The notes: generated from the sequence alone by a model not told the origin. Shown: positions 13,516 through 25,347, counted from the first letter of the stretch. The stretch is 64,000 bases of DNA from Pisaster brevispinus (GCA_023634235.1 JAMKCF010000053.1:62001-126000), one strand, 5' to 3'. Made by a program: numbers and translations.

Positions 13516-15810
13516 AACATCCAGGACGCTCGCCTCGCCTACAGAATCGTCAGAAACCCCAAATTCGCGGGAGAGAGAGCCCTTTAAACGGGCTTTACAG
13601 TGGTACTAAAATTGTGCAGATCCGATATTGCCCTGGCGTCGATTTGACCCTCCTTATTCTGTAATTCTGTCTTTTTAGAGCAAAATCACGTTAATGTTTT
13701 TCGGGGCTTTCGGAGTGTCCCCGCTTGCTGGTCTTTTCCGGTGTGAAGCCTGCCCGCAACGGCCGTATGAGTATAATTTTCGGATGCAAGAATACCTAAG
13801 GCAGAGTCAGGTAAAAAAATCATCTCTCTAGCCCTCCTAGATCGGGAGTTATTCTCAAAAACACCGCACTTTTATTTTGGGCCATTACCCCTGGTTTTTT
13901 TTTGTTCAATTTCTCTAAGGGGTGGGCCTAACATCCAGGCCGCTCGCCTCGCGTACAGAATCGTCAGCGACTCCAAACTCACGGGAGAGAGAGCCCTTGA
14001 AACGGACTTTACGGTGGTACTACAATTGTGCAGATCCGATATTGCCCTGGGGTCGATTTGACCCTCCTTATTCTGTATTTCTGTCTTTTTACAGGTTGAT
14101 GTTTTGCAGGGCTTTCGGAGGGTTCCCGCTTACTGGTCTTTTCCGGTGTGAAGCCTGCCAGCAACGGCCGTAAAAGTCTATTTTTGGGATGCAGGGAAAC
14201 CTAAGGCAGAGTCAGGTCAAAAAAACATCCCTCTGGCCCTCCTAGATCGGGAGTTATTCCAAAATTCACAGCACTTTTGTTTAAGGCCATTACCCCTGCC
14301 GGCACGACCTTGCTTTTCAGCCGGCCTCTGGGTTTTGTTTTTTTTTTTGTCAATTTTTCTTACTGGTGGGCCTAACATCCAGGCCACTCACCTCGCCTAC
14401 AGAATCGTCAGCGACCCCAAATTCGCGGGAGAGAGAGCCCTTGATACGGGCTTTACAGTGGTACTAAAATTGTGCAGATCCGTTATTGCCCTGGCGTCGA
14501 TTTGACCCTCCTTATTCTGTATTTCTGTCTTTTTACAGCAAAATCACGTTGATATTTTGCGGTGCTTTCGGAGTGTCCCTGCTTGCTGGTCTTTTCCGGT
14601 GTGAAGCCTGCCAGCTCGGCCGTAAAAGTCTAGTTTTTGGATGCAGGGATACTTAAGGCAGAGTCAAGTTTTTGGATGCAGGGATACTTAAGGCAGAGTC
14701 AGGTCAAAAAATCATCCCTCTAGCCCTCCTAGATCGGGAGTTATTCCAAAATTCACCGCACTTTTGTTTTGGGCCATTACCCCTGCCGGCACGACCTTGC
14801 TTTTCAGCCGGCCCCTGGGTTTTTTTTTTTTTTTGGTCAATTTTTCTTAGGGGTAGGCCTAACATCCAGGCCGCTCGCCTCGCCTAAAGAATCGTCAGCG
14901 ACCCCAAATTCGCGGGAGAAAGAGCCATTGAAACGGGCTTTACAGTGGTACTAAAATTGTGCAGATTCGATATTGCCGTGGGGTCGATTTGACCCTCCTT
15001 ATTCTGTATTTCTGTCTTTTTACAGCAAAATCACGTTGATGTTTTGCGGGGCTTTCGGAGTGTCCCCGCTTGCTGGTCTTTTCCGGTGTATGCCTGCCCG
15101 CAACGGCCGTAAAAGTCTAATTTTCGGATGTAGGGATACCTAAGGCAGAGTCGGGTCAAAAAATCATCCCTCTAGCCCTCCTAGATCGGGAGTTATTCTA
15201 AAATTCACCGCACTTTTGTTTTAGGCCATTACCCCTGCCGGCACGACCTTGCTTTTCAGCCGGCCCCTGTTTTTTTTTTTTTTTTTTTTTTTCAATTTTT
15301 CTTAGGGGTAGGCCTAACATCCAGGACGCTCGCCTCGCCTACAGAATCGTCAGAAACCCCATATTCGCGGGAGAGAGAGCCCTTGAAACGGGCTTTACAG
15401 TGGTACTAAAATTGTGCAGATCCGATATTGCCCTGGGGTCGATTTGACCCTCCTTATTCTGTATTTCTGTCTTTTTACAGCAAAGTCACGTTGATGTTTT
15501 GCGGGGCTTTCGGAGTGTCCCCGCTTGCTGGTCTTTTCCGGTGTGAAGCCTGCCCGCAACGGCCGTTAAGTCTAATTTTCGGATGCAGGGATACCTAAGG
15601 CAGAGTCAGGTAAAAAAATAATTTCTCTAGCCCTCCTAGAACGGGAGTTATTCCCAATTTCACCTCAAATTTATTTTGGGCCATTACCCCGGCCGGCGAG
15701 ACCTTGCTTTGCAGCCGGCCCCTGGAATTTTTCAATTTCTCTTAGTGGTAGGCCTACATCCAGGCCGCTCGCCTCGCCTACAGAATCGTCAGCAACCCCA
15801 AATTCATGGC

Positions 15811-17800
15811 AGAAAATAAAAGCCATTACCTCCAAATTGTTGAATTGAAAAGTTGTGGGTATACATTTTATTAATAAGCCTCCGCGCATGAATTTCTGTC
15901 ATTTTAGTGCGGAGCAAACAGTACTTACCAATGACCTTTTAGTGCGCCCTCATTAGACCGTGCTCGACCATCCCATTTGCTTGTTGCTGTTTGGATAGTG
16001 TTGACGTTTTTGTTTTTTGTGTGTTTTTTTTTTTTTGGGGGGGGGGGGGACTGAATCTGTTTACAAGGTGGGTACTGATTATCTAGACTACTATTCTAAC
16101 TTCTAAGTTTGAATTACAGTTCTTGAAATTGCTAAGGAAAACTGTTACTAAACTAGACCAAACCAAATAAAATCAACTCTAGGGTTTTGTTAAAACCATG
16201 AAACACAGTTGCTAAGTATAGGTAGCTATCGCAAAGGGTTCGCGTTTAAGACATTTCCTATTCTGCCACCACAAATTCGGGAAAATATATTGAAGCGGTT
16301 TGGGAATACTTTGGATCACTTTTCAACAAAACATTCAATTATTACTCTAGAATGTCTATCTTTTGTAATTTTGGTCGATTTAATCACATTTGTGGCATCA
16401 AACCTTTGATTTCACGCCCGTTTTTAGAACCACAACTTTCCGTGCTCACGCGATGAAAGTCGCCATTTTGGAAAAAAAAAATCTCCCTGATCGGATAAAA
16501 ACTTTCAGGGTGCACCACACTAAATGGACAAATATTCATGCGCCAAGCTCATCATAATTTGTATACCCACAGAATTGTTTTAATTATAACGTTTAGGGGG
16601 TCGTGCAATTAATAGAATGTGTAATTATAAGAATCTAGCACAATCTTGGGGTTCTGTGTTTCAACTTTTGGGGAGACTTGATAAATTTAGGCGTTTAAGT
16701 TGGCCCTAATTTACTTGGCAAGTGGAGAAGTGCTTCACGAAAACTGGCAGCAAGTCGGTTTGGGAAAAGTTCATTTTCGGGGGTGTTTTTTCTGGGGTTG
16801 GTTGCTAGCAAAAATTCCAAGAGGATTAATTTATTATACAATAATTGCAATCATGGTGACTGTATGTGAGAAATATGAGGTAATCATTTGTACAAGTACA
16901 AAACTAGACCTCTTTAAAAATATGCGGCAGAAGAGTTCTGGTATATAGTATCCCTTTAAGAGGCATATCTTCATTAATGTTGGTCTGATTTTAATTTGCT
17001 CTTCACTATTGCATTTATCTTGAATAGACCTTTCCAATGATGTATAGTTTGTCTATATTAAAAATTAAAAATTAAAAATCAGGTAATATAGCTACTATAG
17101 GCCCCCTTTCATGTGCTACTGTAGGCCTATAACCTTTTGTAACAAACCGTTACAGTTAAAGTTCTTTCCATTAGACTGTTTCTCAGTCAACAACAAAATC
17201 ATGAACAGCTATATGCCCTGCTTTAAGTATACTTACAAAGTAGTTAATATTCAGTTCAGGAGCAAAAACAGAAGAAAAAAATGTTTAATAAATTAACCAA
17301 CCACTATTCTCCAAGAACCAAATTGAGTTGGGTTTTACATGCAGTGTAGGCCTACGTACACATGGGCAAAAGGACAAAACATCATCAAATAACCTACCCC
17401 TGGTAGGACATCAGTGTCTGTTGGACTCGTCTGTTGCATCCAACCTGGGCTACAAATAACCACACACAAACACACACACTGCTGGGTTCACCACCCAGGC
17501 ATAAACATGAGCACAAGCTCCTGTGCCCAGATTAACACAAGGGCTCTTAAAGCCCCATGGCTGCAGTCTCAGCTATACTATTACTACTTGCAATTTCTTG
17601 GATCATTCCTTGGGTACCTTGACTCATTATTGGATGCTAACGGTAAAACACAATCCATTACCACATTTCAAACACCTTCATAGAGCATCGGTCGAAACAT
17701 GAAAAAACCCACCTTGAAAATAAATTATGATACAAGTGAAGTCGGCCGGAACAGCACCAAGTGAAAACTGAGAGTGCCTTCGCTATACCTTACAAACAGG
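15811..17800. other. Non-coding AT-rich DNA after the satellite
   Basis: No convincing exon was found. It holds a T-run followed by a G-run near 16025-16050, three tandem copies of a TTAAAAA-type heptamer near 17060-17080, a short CA-rich stretch near 17460, and TAGGCCT words near 17115 and 17347. Open frames here are short and lack splice or family signals. Confidence 0.6.
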
Positions 17801-17825
17801 TGGTGGGTGACAACACCCATGTATC

Positions 17826-18105
17826 GTTGCCAGGAGGTCTAGTTTCCGGACTAAACCTTTGGTGTTGTCAGCAGCAGAGTAAGGTTCCAATCCTAGTCAT
17901 GACATTTGTGCCCTTGAGCTAGGCGCTCAAGGGCAGTTAACCTTAATTGCTTCGTACAAAGTTGGGAAGGTATTGCATTCTGCTCTACCAGTCGGGGTCC
18001 TAGTGGATGATACCTATGACTACATCCTTACGGACTTTGAAGGAAGTAACCCCATTTCAGCCCCAGGAGTAAGTGGCAACGTGGCCCCTGGTGACAGTTG
18101 ATTTG
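17826..18105 (+). mobile_element. tRNA-derived SINE (family 1)
   Basis: It contains GGTGTTGTCAGCAGCAGAGT, a box-B-like GGTTCCAATCC, then GTCATGACA and CCTTGAGC, followed by a body with CTAGTGGATGATACC and TTTCAGCCCCAGGAGTA. The same order of words appears on the opposite strand at 28165-28440, so the two are copies of one dispersed family. The tRNA origin is inferred from the internal promoter-like head. Confidence 0.75.
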
Positions 18106-18417
18106 GGCCTACAGCCACGATCAGTTATGTGTAGCCCTCACCTTGAAGTGGCTGTCAGGCCCTGGCACAAAGGTGTACACAGCACAAACTTGCCGTGCTT
18201 GGCAATGTCCTTTTTTGAAAAGCTGTTGTTGCGGTTTCTTTTTATCCCCGAACTATTAGGCCTTACACTGATTAATACAAACTTGACCCTGAAATGTAAA
18301 TAGATGTTTAATATTTAGCCTACCTTTTCCTTTTTCAGATTATCGTTTTTTGAGGATTTTTGTTTTTGGGGAACTAAAGTCTGACATAATGGTCCAAAAA
18401 CTGTCAACTGTTGTAGT

Positions 18418-18866
18418 TATTTACAATAACATATCATTGTGCTTTATGTCAGTGCCCTAATCACTGGGCCAATAACATTCCTCTTATTTCTCTCAGTATC
18501 CAGGGGCTACTCATGTATACGTCAATGAGGACGCTATACAATCTGCCAGCTTACCAGCATAAACAAACTTGGCCAATGCTGACAATGCTGTCCTCCATCT
18601 CACAAATACAGTAAAAGGGCAAACATTCTGCCTCCTCCTAGAACTTTCATATGATTACAGATTGAAGCTAACCCAGAGAAGGAGGAAAATGTATCAAGAT
18701 GATGAAATTACATAACAATTTGACAAAACCAGCTGTTACTTCAAGTAACATCCAAACAAGGCAAGGAAGCCCAGGGCTGTATACTGAATTGAGAAAGATA
18801 ACAGGAATGTTATTGGCCCAGTGACTAGGGCACTGACATAAAACCCATTTAGATGTTATTGTAAAA
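18418..18866. mobile_element. MITE-like element with long (~90 bp) inverted ends
   Basis: The left arm (about 18418-18510) contains GTCAGTGCCCTAATCACTGG and CCAATAACATTCCT. The right arm (about 18775-18866) contains the reverse complement, AGGAATGTTATTGG and CCCAGTGACTAGGGCACTGA, with outer ends TTACAATAACAT and ATGTTATTGTAA. The spacer is about 270 bp with no coding capacity. Superfamily and target duplication were not resolved. It lies 85 bp upstream of the exon at 18951. Confidence 0.8.
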
Positions 18867-18950
18867 TGTTCTACAGATGAATAAAGCCAGAGTTACTGTT
18901 TCATAAATACAATAACCACATGGTGTTTGTTTGTTTGTTTGTTTTTACAG

Positions 18951-19032
18951 ACTTAAGAAAGGAATACAGTTATGAAGATCTGGAAACAATATGGATGCAT
19001 CCAAAGCAGATGACCAAAGAGGCTGTTGATCT
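18951..19032 (+). CDS. Candidate internal exon of an unassigned gene
   Basis: An 82-bp segment is bounded by a strong acceptor (a GTTTGTTTGTTT tract, then TTTTTACAG) and a consensus donor CT/GTGAGT. Only one of three frames is open. It has phase 2 at the start and encodes 26 residues including YSYEDLETIWMHPKQMTKEA, rich in charged and aromatic residues as a real protein would be. I do not recognise the family. No neighbouring exon on this strand could be joined to it with confidence, and it does not match the DCAF6 family found downstream. It could belong to a gene whose other exons lie in unread divergent sequence. Confidence 0.5.
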
Positions 19033-19560
19033 GTGAGTGTAAATATTTTCAAGTAAAATCAACCTGAAACTTTTTACAAACTGACAAAACAACCAATTCA
19101 CCCTATTACTCTCAACATACTCTCCTGCCCAACTGGCTCTTGCCACAAAGTTGCAGAGGAGACTGTTGAGACCAAATCCCAGTAAACGTACTTTGGGGGT
19201 TTCCACATATTGCTAGCTTTACAAACAGAAGAAACTCATGCACCAAGTTCTAGCCTGGAAGGTATTAGCCATTTTGTGGTAGTTTGTGGTATCAGTGTAT
19301 TGACCCCGTGCATTGGCCGCCTTGGTTAGGCCAATCAATGGAAATGTGCAAAATGTCAACTGTAGGCCCTATATAAAAATGGATATTGCGTAAATGTTTG
19401 TATAAAGTACATGTAACTAGTCATAATATATTATCATTCAAAAAGAAAGACATCTCAATCACCTCAGCCTTTTACTTTTAATCTATCACCGTGAAGCAAC
19501 TACAACCATATCTTCCACTCAATGGCCTGGATGGAAAAAATGGAAAAGTGAATCGATATG
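19033..19560. other. No gene seen
   Basis: If the exon at 18951-19032 is real, this is intron sequence following its donor. It is AT-rich, without inverted repeats or arrays that stand out. Confidence 0.5.
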
Positions 19561-19566
19561 ATGTGA

Positions 19567-20490
19567 TGTGATTTTAGGACAGATTGTCCAATATCACATC
19601 CACACCAACGAAATCACATCCGAGCCAGAAATCACATCCTTGGTTAACCCTTTCCTTACCATAGGCGACTTTAGTCTACTGCACTCATACCCCCTCTTCC
19701 TTACCATTGGCGACTTTAGTCGACCAAGCTTGCCCACAAAAAAGCACTCAAGCCTGAGCACAAAGGCCATTTGTAATAAAGTTGTAGTTTTGTCCATGTT
19801 CACCCTCCATACCCAAGCTTACCATCATTGGAAAGAGAAAGATCGGATCTTTCCAATGGTGGTAAAATAAAATAGGGTTGCTATTATGCAATCTCTTCAA
19901 ATTGGAATAGGAAGATCCGAAAAGCCAAACACCTACGGAGCGCCATATGGTTGTGTACAAAAAAGTGTTTGAGATTACAGATTGCACTGAGGAAAGAAAG
20001 ACCAAGAACTTTAACATTTATTGGACCAATCTCAATGAGTTTTAGGTTATATGAAAGGGAATTCAATAAGGAAGAACTTTTTTATTACTTATTTTGCTGT
20101 AAAACAATATCTTCAAGGAGATAATGGAGTTTGTAAAAATGGCCTTTGAATGAAAGCTTTCTGTTGTGTAAGAATGTGTGCTTCACGCTTGAGTGGTCAA
20201 ACAATGCGGTCACCAGCGGTTGTTTATGTCCAAACAATTCGGTAACGAAAGGGTTAATTGCCACTTATCCAAAATCACATCCACTGTCTGGCTGAATTAC
20301 CAAAATCACATCTAGTGTCTGGGCCCTTGCCAAAATCACATCCAAGCCAGAAATCACATCCATAGTAATTGTTCCTAGCAAATATCACATCCACTGTCTG
20401 GCTGCATTACCAAAATCACATCTAGTGTCTGGGCCCTAACCAAATAACATCCTAGTCAAAATCACATCCGCTGTCCGGATTTTTCACCAA
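19567..20490 (+). repeat. Left arm of an inverted pair of ATCACATCC arrays
   Basis: Irregular tandem copies of CCAAAATCACATCC and CCAGAAATCACATCC are joined by linkers CACTGTCTGGCTG and TAGTGTCTGGGCCCT. They are arranged in a composite unit of roughly 125 bp. The arm is split by the MITE at 19648-20253. The same composite unit occurs in reverse complement at 23815-24205, about 3.3 kb away, giving a fold-back arrangement. Confidence 0.8.
19648..20253. mobile_element. piggyBac-like MITE (606 bp) with TTAA target duplication
   Basis: TTAA occurs at 19644-19647 and 20254-20257. Inside are inverted ends CCCTTTCCTTACC and GGTAACGAAAGGG, matching at 12 of 13 positions. A TTAA duplication and ends starting CCC are the hallmark of piggyBac elements. 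There is no transposase, so it is non-autonomous. Near the left end a CCTTACCAT.GGCGACTTTAGT motif occurs twice. It sits inside the ATCACATCC array, so it is younger than that array. Confidence 0.85.
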
Positions 20491-21434
20491 AATAATACCT
20501 CTACGTAAATTTAACCCTTAATTATGTGTGTGTACTATTTTATTAAATTATGTTCACATGCCTATACTTGTTAACTTACTTGGAATTTGACTTGAGAACT
20601 GTTTCTGGGCTGTACATTTGTACAGTTTGATGTTTGGCAGGGGCACTCTCTCGCGTGCTCGCATATTTCATTTCGTTGATGCTGACTATACGCATTGCAA
20701 ACTGTATGCTTTGGATAGCCACTAAATCGAAAAGGTTCATATTCTGTATTCAAGATTGTCCGAATAGAGTGGCATATCGCTCTGCTATATAATAGTATCT
20801 GGCCGTTACACGGCGATTGTGCTGAATTTCATCTGCAGATTCAGAAACGATCAGTAAGCATCGAGTGTTAGCTGATCATTAGTGTTATAAATATTAGATT
20901 GCTTCAGAGAGTGGTGCTGTTGTTATTCCCCGGGGCACTGCAACAGCCTTCAATTACATAACGAGGGTGGGGGGGGGGGACACCAGTGGCTATTTTCTCC
21001 CAGTAGTGTTGTTGTGTGTGGGGTTTTTTAATCTCGATTTGAGCTAAACCAAAGGGTCAAGCAAGACCACACTCTTAGAGTCTTACTATATTGAATTGAA
21101 GCTGTATATAAAACCATAGTAAAACATGCAATTTTATAAGTCTGAACAAAATGGGTGTTCAGTAAGAAATCAGTCAGTGACAATATTACCAGCTTTAACC
21201 TATCTTGTTTTAACCATTTTTCATCAAGATACCAAGAAGATCCCGTACACGAAATCGAGGCATATGTGGGGCGAGATATTCCACTAACATTGCTTAAAAA
21301 CCTTTTTTCATCCATGTGTTGTGTTCAACACAAAATAAATGGTAAATCAACATTTGTGGCCCGAATACTAATAATAATGCCATTCTCCATAGTTGTGCCA
21401 CAGAGCAAAAATGCAAGGACGGAATACTGTTCCG
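20491..21434. other. Centre of the fold-back arrangement, no gene seen
   Basis: Mostly AT-rich single-copy-looking sequence with a G-run near 20970. Open frames are short and overlap each other on opposite strands without family signals. Confidence 0.5.
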
Positions 21435-21947
21435 CCCCAACTTGACAATCGTCGTCCCAACTTGAGTGTTAAAGTTGGGGGGGCCCTAACTATAATACAC
21501 AGAACACCCCCCCCCCCTCCATGAATGAGCTTTATAAAAACCGATTGTAAGTATGAAGTTATTAAGATCACTTTATACTCTTTAGAATATTTGAATGTAA
21601 TTCGAATTTTGGTTTTTCCGAGAGAAGGGAAGTTAATTGCCTAGGACTACTTTGAGACTTAAAACTTCACCCGGCATGTGGCCGCTGATCAGAACCCTCT
21701 ATAAAGACAATTATACGCCGAGTTAGCCGTCCATTGTGAGCAAAAATATTACAACCAAAGGGCATTCAAAACCTCGTGGGCACCGACCGGCACGCGACCG
21801 GCTCTGCAGTAATCAATGCATGATTGATCAGGGTATCCTGTTGAGCTCTATGGGCAATCCCAACTATAGTTGGGATGCCCCAACTTTAACACTCAAGCTG
21901 GAGCTGCACTGGTCCCAAACATAGTTGGGGCGATTGTCAAGTTGGGA
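21435..21947. mobile_element. Short TIR element with two-part inverted ends
   Basis: The left end is CCCCAACTTGACAATCG followed by CCCAACTTGAGTGTTAAAG. The right end is CTTTAACACTCAAG-type sequence (CCCCAACTTTAACACTCAAG), then CGATTGTCAAGTTGGG. The two blocks are 4 bp apart on the left and about 29 bp apart on the right, so one end has gained or lost spacer. No coding capacity. Superfamily not determined. Confidence 0.65.
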
Positions 21948-22159
21948 CAAAACAATACCATAGAGAAAGGTTCTCAATGGTCATACCATGTGGACAAAAA
22001 GAGTGCCCACATTCCATACTGGGATCGATGCATAGCCAGCCGGGCACGAAGTTGGCTTCCTGTAGGTTTTTTGTTCACGACTGCACTTGAGGGCGCACCT
22101 ACCAGTGAAATATTCGCATTTGTTGCTATTTTTTAAACAACAAGAAAATGGTAATATTT

Positions 22160-22680
22160 TCAGGTAGTGGTTGGACATTATTTAAAAAAAAAAATTGTAC
22201 AATTCCTATGTTACATTAACATTTGACAAGCTATACATTCACACTGGGTTTTGAGAGCACTGTGACAAGATGCCAAAAATTCAACATTTTGGGGTTTAAT
22301 TTTTTTCTTGCTTGTTGTATGGAAATAAACTTTTTACACTAAGTTCAGGTAGTTGATGCAACATCTCAAACTAAATTTATTACAATTCCTAAATTGCATT
22401 TACATTTGACAAGCAAAAAGCTACACATTCATACTGGATTTTGAGAGCACAACTGTGAGAAGATGTCCAAAATTCAAATTTGTGGGGGTTAATTTTTTTC
22501 TTGCTTGTTGTATGGACAAACTTTTTACACCAAGTTCAGGTAGTTGATGCGACGTCCATCTCAAACTAAATTTTGTACAATTCCTAAATTGCATTTAACA
22601 TTTGACAAGCAAAAAGCTATACATTCATACTGGTTTTCGAGAGCACGCGTTGACAAAATGTCAAAATTCAACATTTGTCA
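22160..22680. repeat. Three-copy tandem repeat, ~190-bp unit
   Basis: TACAATTCCTA, ACATTTGACAAGC, ATTCA.ACTGG.TTT and GAGAGCAC recur in the same order three times. The first two units also share CTTGCTTGTTGTATGGA and AGTTCAGGTAGTTGATGC. Units differ by many substitutions and small indels, so the duplication is old. Confidence 0.8.
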
Positions 22681-23590
22681 TGTTTGTGGATTTATTTTGT
22701 TTAAAAATTTCAGAACTTTCTCGATTGAAAATCCATATTAATATTTATATAAATGATTATTATCTGACAATGATCGGAAGCAAACTGTATAAAGGAAAGC
22801 AAAACTCGCTCCTGTGTGACGCCGAATTTGCACATCTGCATGGTCTTCACCGTCCTTAGCAATATTGTTTTTTACCCAATACTTATTTTACTCTGAAAGA
22901 ATTTGTATACAAATGTTGCGGTTCAAATTAGTGGCGTTCCATTTTAACTACTCTTTTATATTGTCAATTCTCCTCTTACTTTTAGGTTTTGCCAATTTCA
23001 TGTAGTACATGTACTTGTTTATAACTTCAGGGGTTAACATGAATGATGATCATTATGATCAAGTGATCATATATAATGATATTGATCAAGTAGTAACATC
23101 AAGCATAACAAATAATGTTCAAAAAAAAATAATTCCCAGTGATTCGGAATGAGAAATGGTTTTTTATGGTCTGTTCTTGTCACTGAACACATTGCATCAT
23201 CAGCCAAGTTCAGTGTTACAATTTCGCCCCCATTTGTGTGCGATGTCATCGTACCACAGCACGTGCGTTGCCTGTCTATGGGAAAGAGGTTGATTACCTC
23301 CGGCGGCCATGGGAAACGTTTTTGGATCGATTCGATAGTTTACCAACATGGATCCTAAAAGTGGCCGATTCTTTCGTCTAAGCTTTATGCTCTGTTTATG
23401 TTATGAGTATAATTTAACCGTTATGATGAATATAGATGACGTCAACTTAGATGTAAAAACTTTAGTAAATTCGGCGGCAAGTGAGGGGAAAATGTCTAGG
23501 CCTATTTGTGCAACACAAGGAGAAAACAATAAACAGCATCAAAAAATCAAGCTGAAATCATGTTTACAGCTAGCTAAGTTCAGTTGCGTT
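22681..23590. other. No gene supported
   Basis: Palindromic GATCA-rich sequence near 23045-23090 and a CpG-richer patch near 23220-23345. Short open frames only; no splice-bounded exon could be defended. Confidence 0.4.
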
Positions 23591-23800
23591 CACACGAGAA
23601 AAACACACTGCTAAAATTCCTTTAACTGCGTTCAAAGTATCAAATTTCATTGCTTAGTTGAGTTATTAGCAGCAGAAATTTTCGCTGCTAACGTTTGGAG
23701 TTAGCAGCGAAGTTAGCAGCAAAAATAGCTAAGTTTTGTGCTCACACGGTTAAATAATTTTGCTAATATAGCTAGCGTGAGCAGCGAAGTTAGCAGCGAA
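23591..23800. repeat. TTAGCAGC-rich repeat region
   Basis: GTTAGCAGC occurs repeatedly in direct orientation, and once inverted as GCTGCTAAC around 23688-23696. GCGTTCACACGAG and GCTCACACGG words suggest a decayed MITE, but clear ends were not found. Confidence 0.45.
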
Positions 23801-23814
23801 ATGTACCCATGTGA

Positions 23815-24285
23815 TTTCTGCCTCGCACATGATTTTGGTAATGCAGCCAGACAGTAGATGTGATTTTGGTAATGCAGCCAGACAGTGGATGTGATTTTGG
23901 TAATGGAGCCAGACAGTGGGTTTGATTTTTGCAATTCACAATTAACTGGATGTGATTTCTGGATTGGATGTGATTTGGCTAGGGCCAATTAGACAGTGGA
24001 TGTGATTTTGGTAATTTAGCCAGACAGTGGATGTGATTTTGGCTATGAGCAATTATCACGGATGTGATTTCTGGCTCGGATGTGATTTTGGCAAGGGCCT
24101 AGACAGTGAATGTGATTTTGGTAATGCAGCCAGACAGTGGATGTGATTTTGGCTATGAGCAATTACCATGGATGTGATTTCTGGCTCGGATGTGATTTTG
24201 GATAAAATCACATTCTAGCCCCAAAATCACATCCAACAAAATAGCCTTTCAATTTGTGTTGTAAAATCACATCCAGGCCACATGC
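23815..24285 (-). repeat. Right arm of the inverted pair of ATCACATCC arrays
   Basis: Dense copies of GGATGTGATTTTGG and GGATGTGATTTCTGGCTC are linked by CAGCCAGACAGT and TATGAGCAATTA. This is the reverse complement of the composite unit at 19567-20490. At about 24206 the orientation flips back for two more copies (AAAATCACATTC and AAAATCACATCC), forming a local hairpin at the outer end. Confidence 0.85.
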
Positions 24286-25347
24286 TTTTAATTTTGAAGG
24301 GGGATGCTGAAGGTGGCCTCCATAATCTTATGGCATTTTGTGTCCGCGTTAGCAATCCCAATTGTGATCGTTCACTACATTTTGATTATACAGATTTATG
24401 AAAAAAAAATGATGTCTTCATTTTCTGTTTATTTTTGTGAGAACTATCGCAATTTTTATTTGTGGGAAGGGCACCTTGGGGCTGGGTGGGCACTGGACAT
24501 ATATGGGGGGGGGGTACATGGGGAGACCACATGTGTGCATGCAACTGGCAAATGAGGCCTTTTCCAACCTGCTTTAGCATTTTTATGTGTTGAATTATAC
24601 ATTACGATTGAAACATAAATTGTGATTAATTTTGCTACAATTACTTGAATGCTGAATGCTCAACCAACCATCAGATTATTCTGGTCTTGGTCTCAATCAT
24701 GCATAGTCTTGGACATCCCGGTCTTGGTCTTATGTGTCGGACCTCACTTTCTTGGTCTCGAGCATCATTTTGGCTCATCAAGACCGTTAGAAAACGTGCA
24801 CTTTGATTACAAGCAAAATGTATCATACATGGACAAATTGTCCAATGAAATCCTGCTGGGAGAGCGTGTGCCGTTTCATTCACATCATTGCTACACCGCA
24901 ACTAGCTCACTCTATGTACTGTACATGCTGTACATATGAGTGAAACTGCAACTTATGTGCAAATTTCAAGAAAGCAAATGCAGTTTGCGCCGTCAAGAAT
25001 GGCACATCGCACATGGCACATCGCTTATTGCAATTGCGTTCATCAAAACACTGTCCTGCAGTCTGGCATACATCAATGATCACAACTTGAAATGGGAAAG
25101 AGATCGATCCAACCCGAACCGCTGTGCAGCAATAAACTACCACACTATACTTTTCATTGCCCATTTTTTCAACCAAGACAGTTGTCTTTATTAAAAAAAA
25201 TTGTTCTTGTTGTTTAGTTTTTTGTGTGCAAATCAACACACTGTCTCTATTTACTTGAAAATCGGTGGTAGGGGAATAAAATAAAGCTGTTTCTCAATTG
25301 TTTACAATTAGCTGGTCCTTATTATCAGGCCCAACACCTACCGCTTC
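24286..25347. other. No gene supported
   Basis: It contains a short G-run near 24507, CTTGGTCT repeats near 24680-24765, and a tandem GGCACATCGC pair near 25000-25025. No splice-bounded coding exon was recognised. Confidence 0.45.

Larger units (their letters stand above)
1..15810. repeat. Satellite array, about 36 tandem monomers of ~410/~450 bp
   Basis: The anchor word TCTTTTTACAGCAAAATCA recurs about every 410-456 bp from the first base to about 15.5 kb, with almost everything between anchors conserved. The array is already under way at base 1, so its left end lies outside. It ends near 15810, where the monomer breaks off into unrelated AT-rich DNA. Monomers come in a long form (~450 bp) with a GCCGGC-flanked module followed by a variable poly-T tract, and a short form (~410 bp) lacking the module. 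Short open frames recur in it, but they shift with poly-T length and are not treated as genes. Function unknown; a tandem satellite is certain. Confidence 0.97.

Noticed and set aside
1..15810. CENP-B box or known centromere motif in the satellite
   Set aside because: TTTCGGATGCAGGG and TTTCGGAGTGTCC were checked against the TTCG....A..CGGG pattern and do not match.
372..15889. Numerous 60-180 codon open frames inside the satellite
   Set aside because: They recur because the monomer recurs, several read through the poly-T tract in different frames, both strands show them, and no known domain is visible. Kept only as a finding about frame recurrence.
24907..25239. 110-codon minus-strand frame
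   Set aside because: No domain, no splice support, Cys-rich hydrophobic composition typical of chance frames in this AT-rich DNA.
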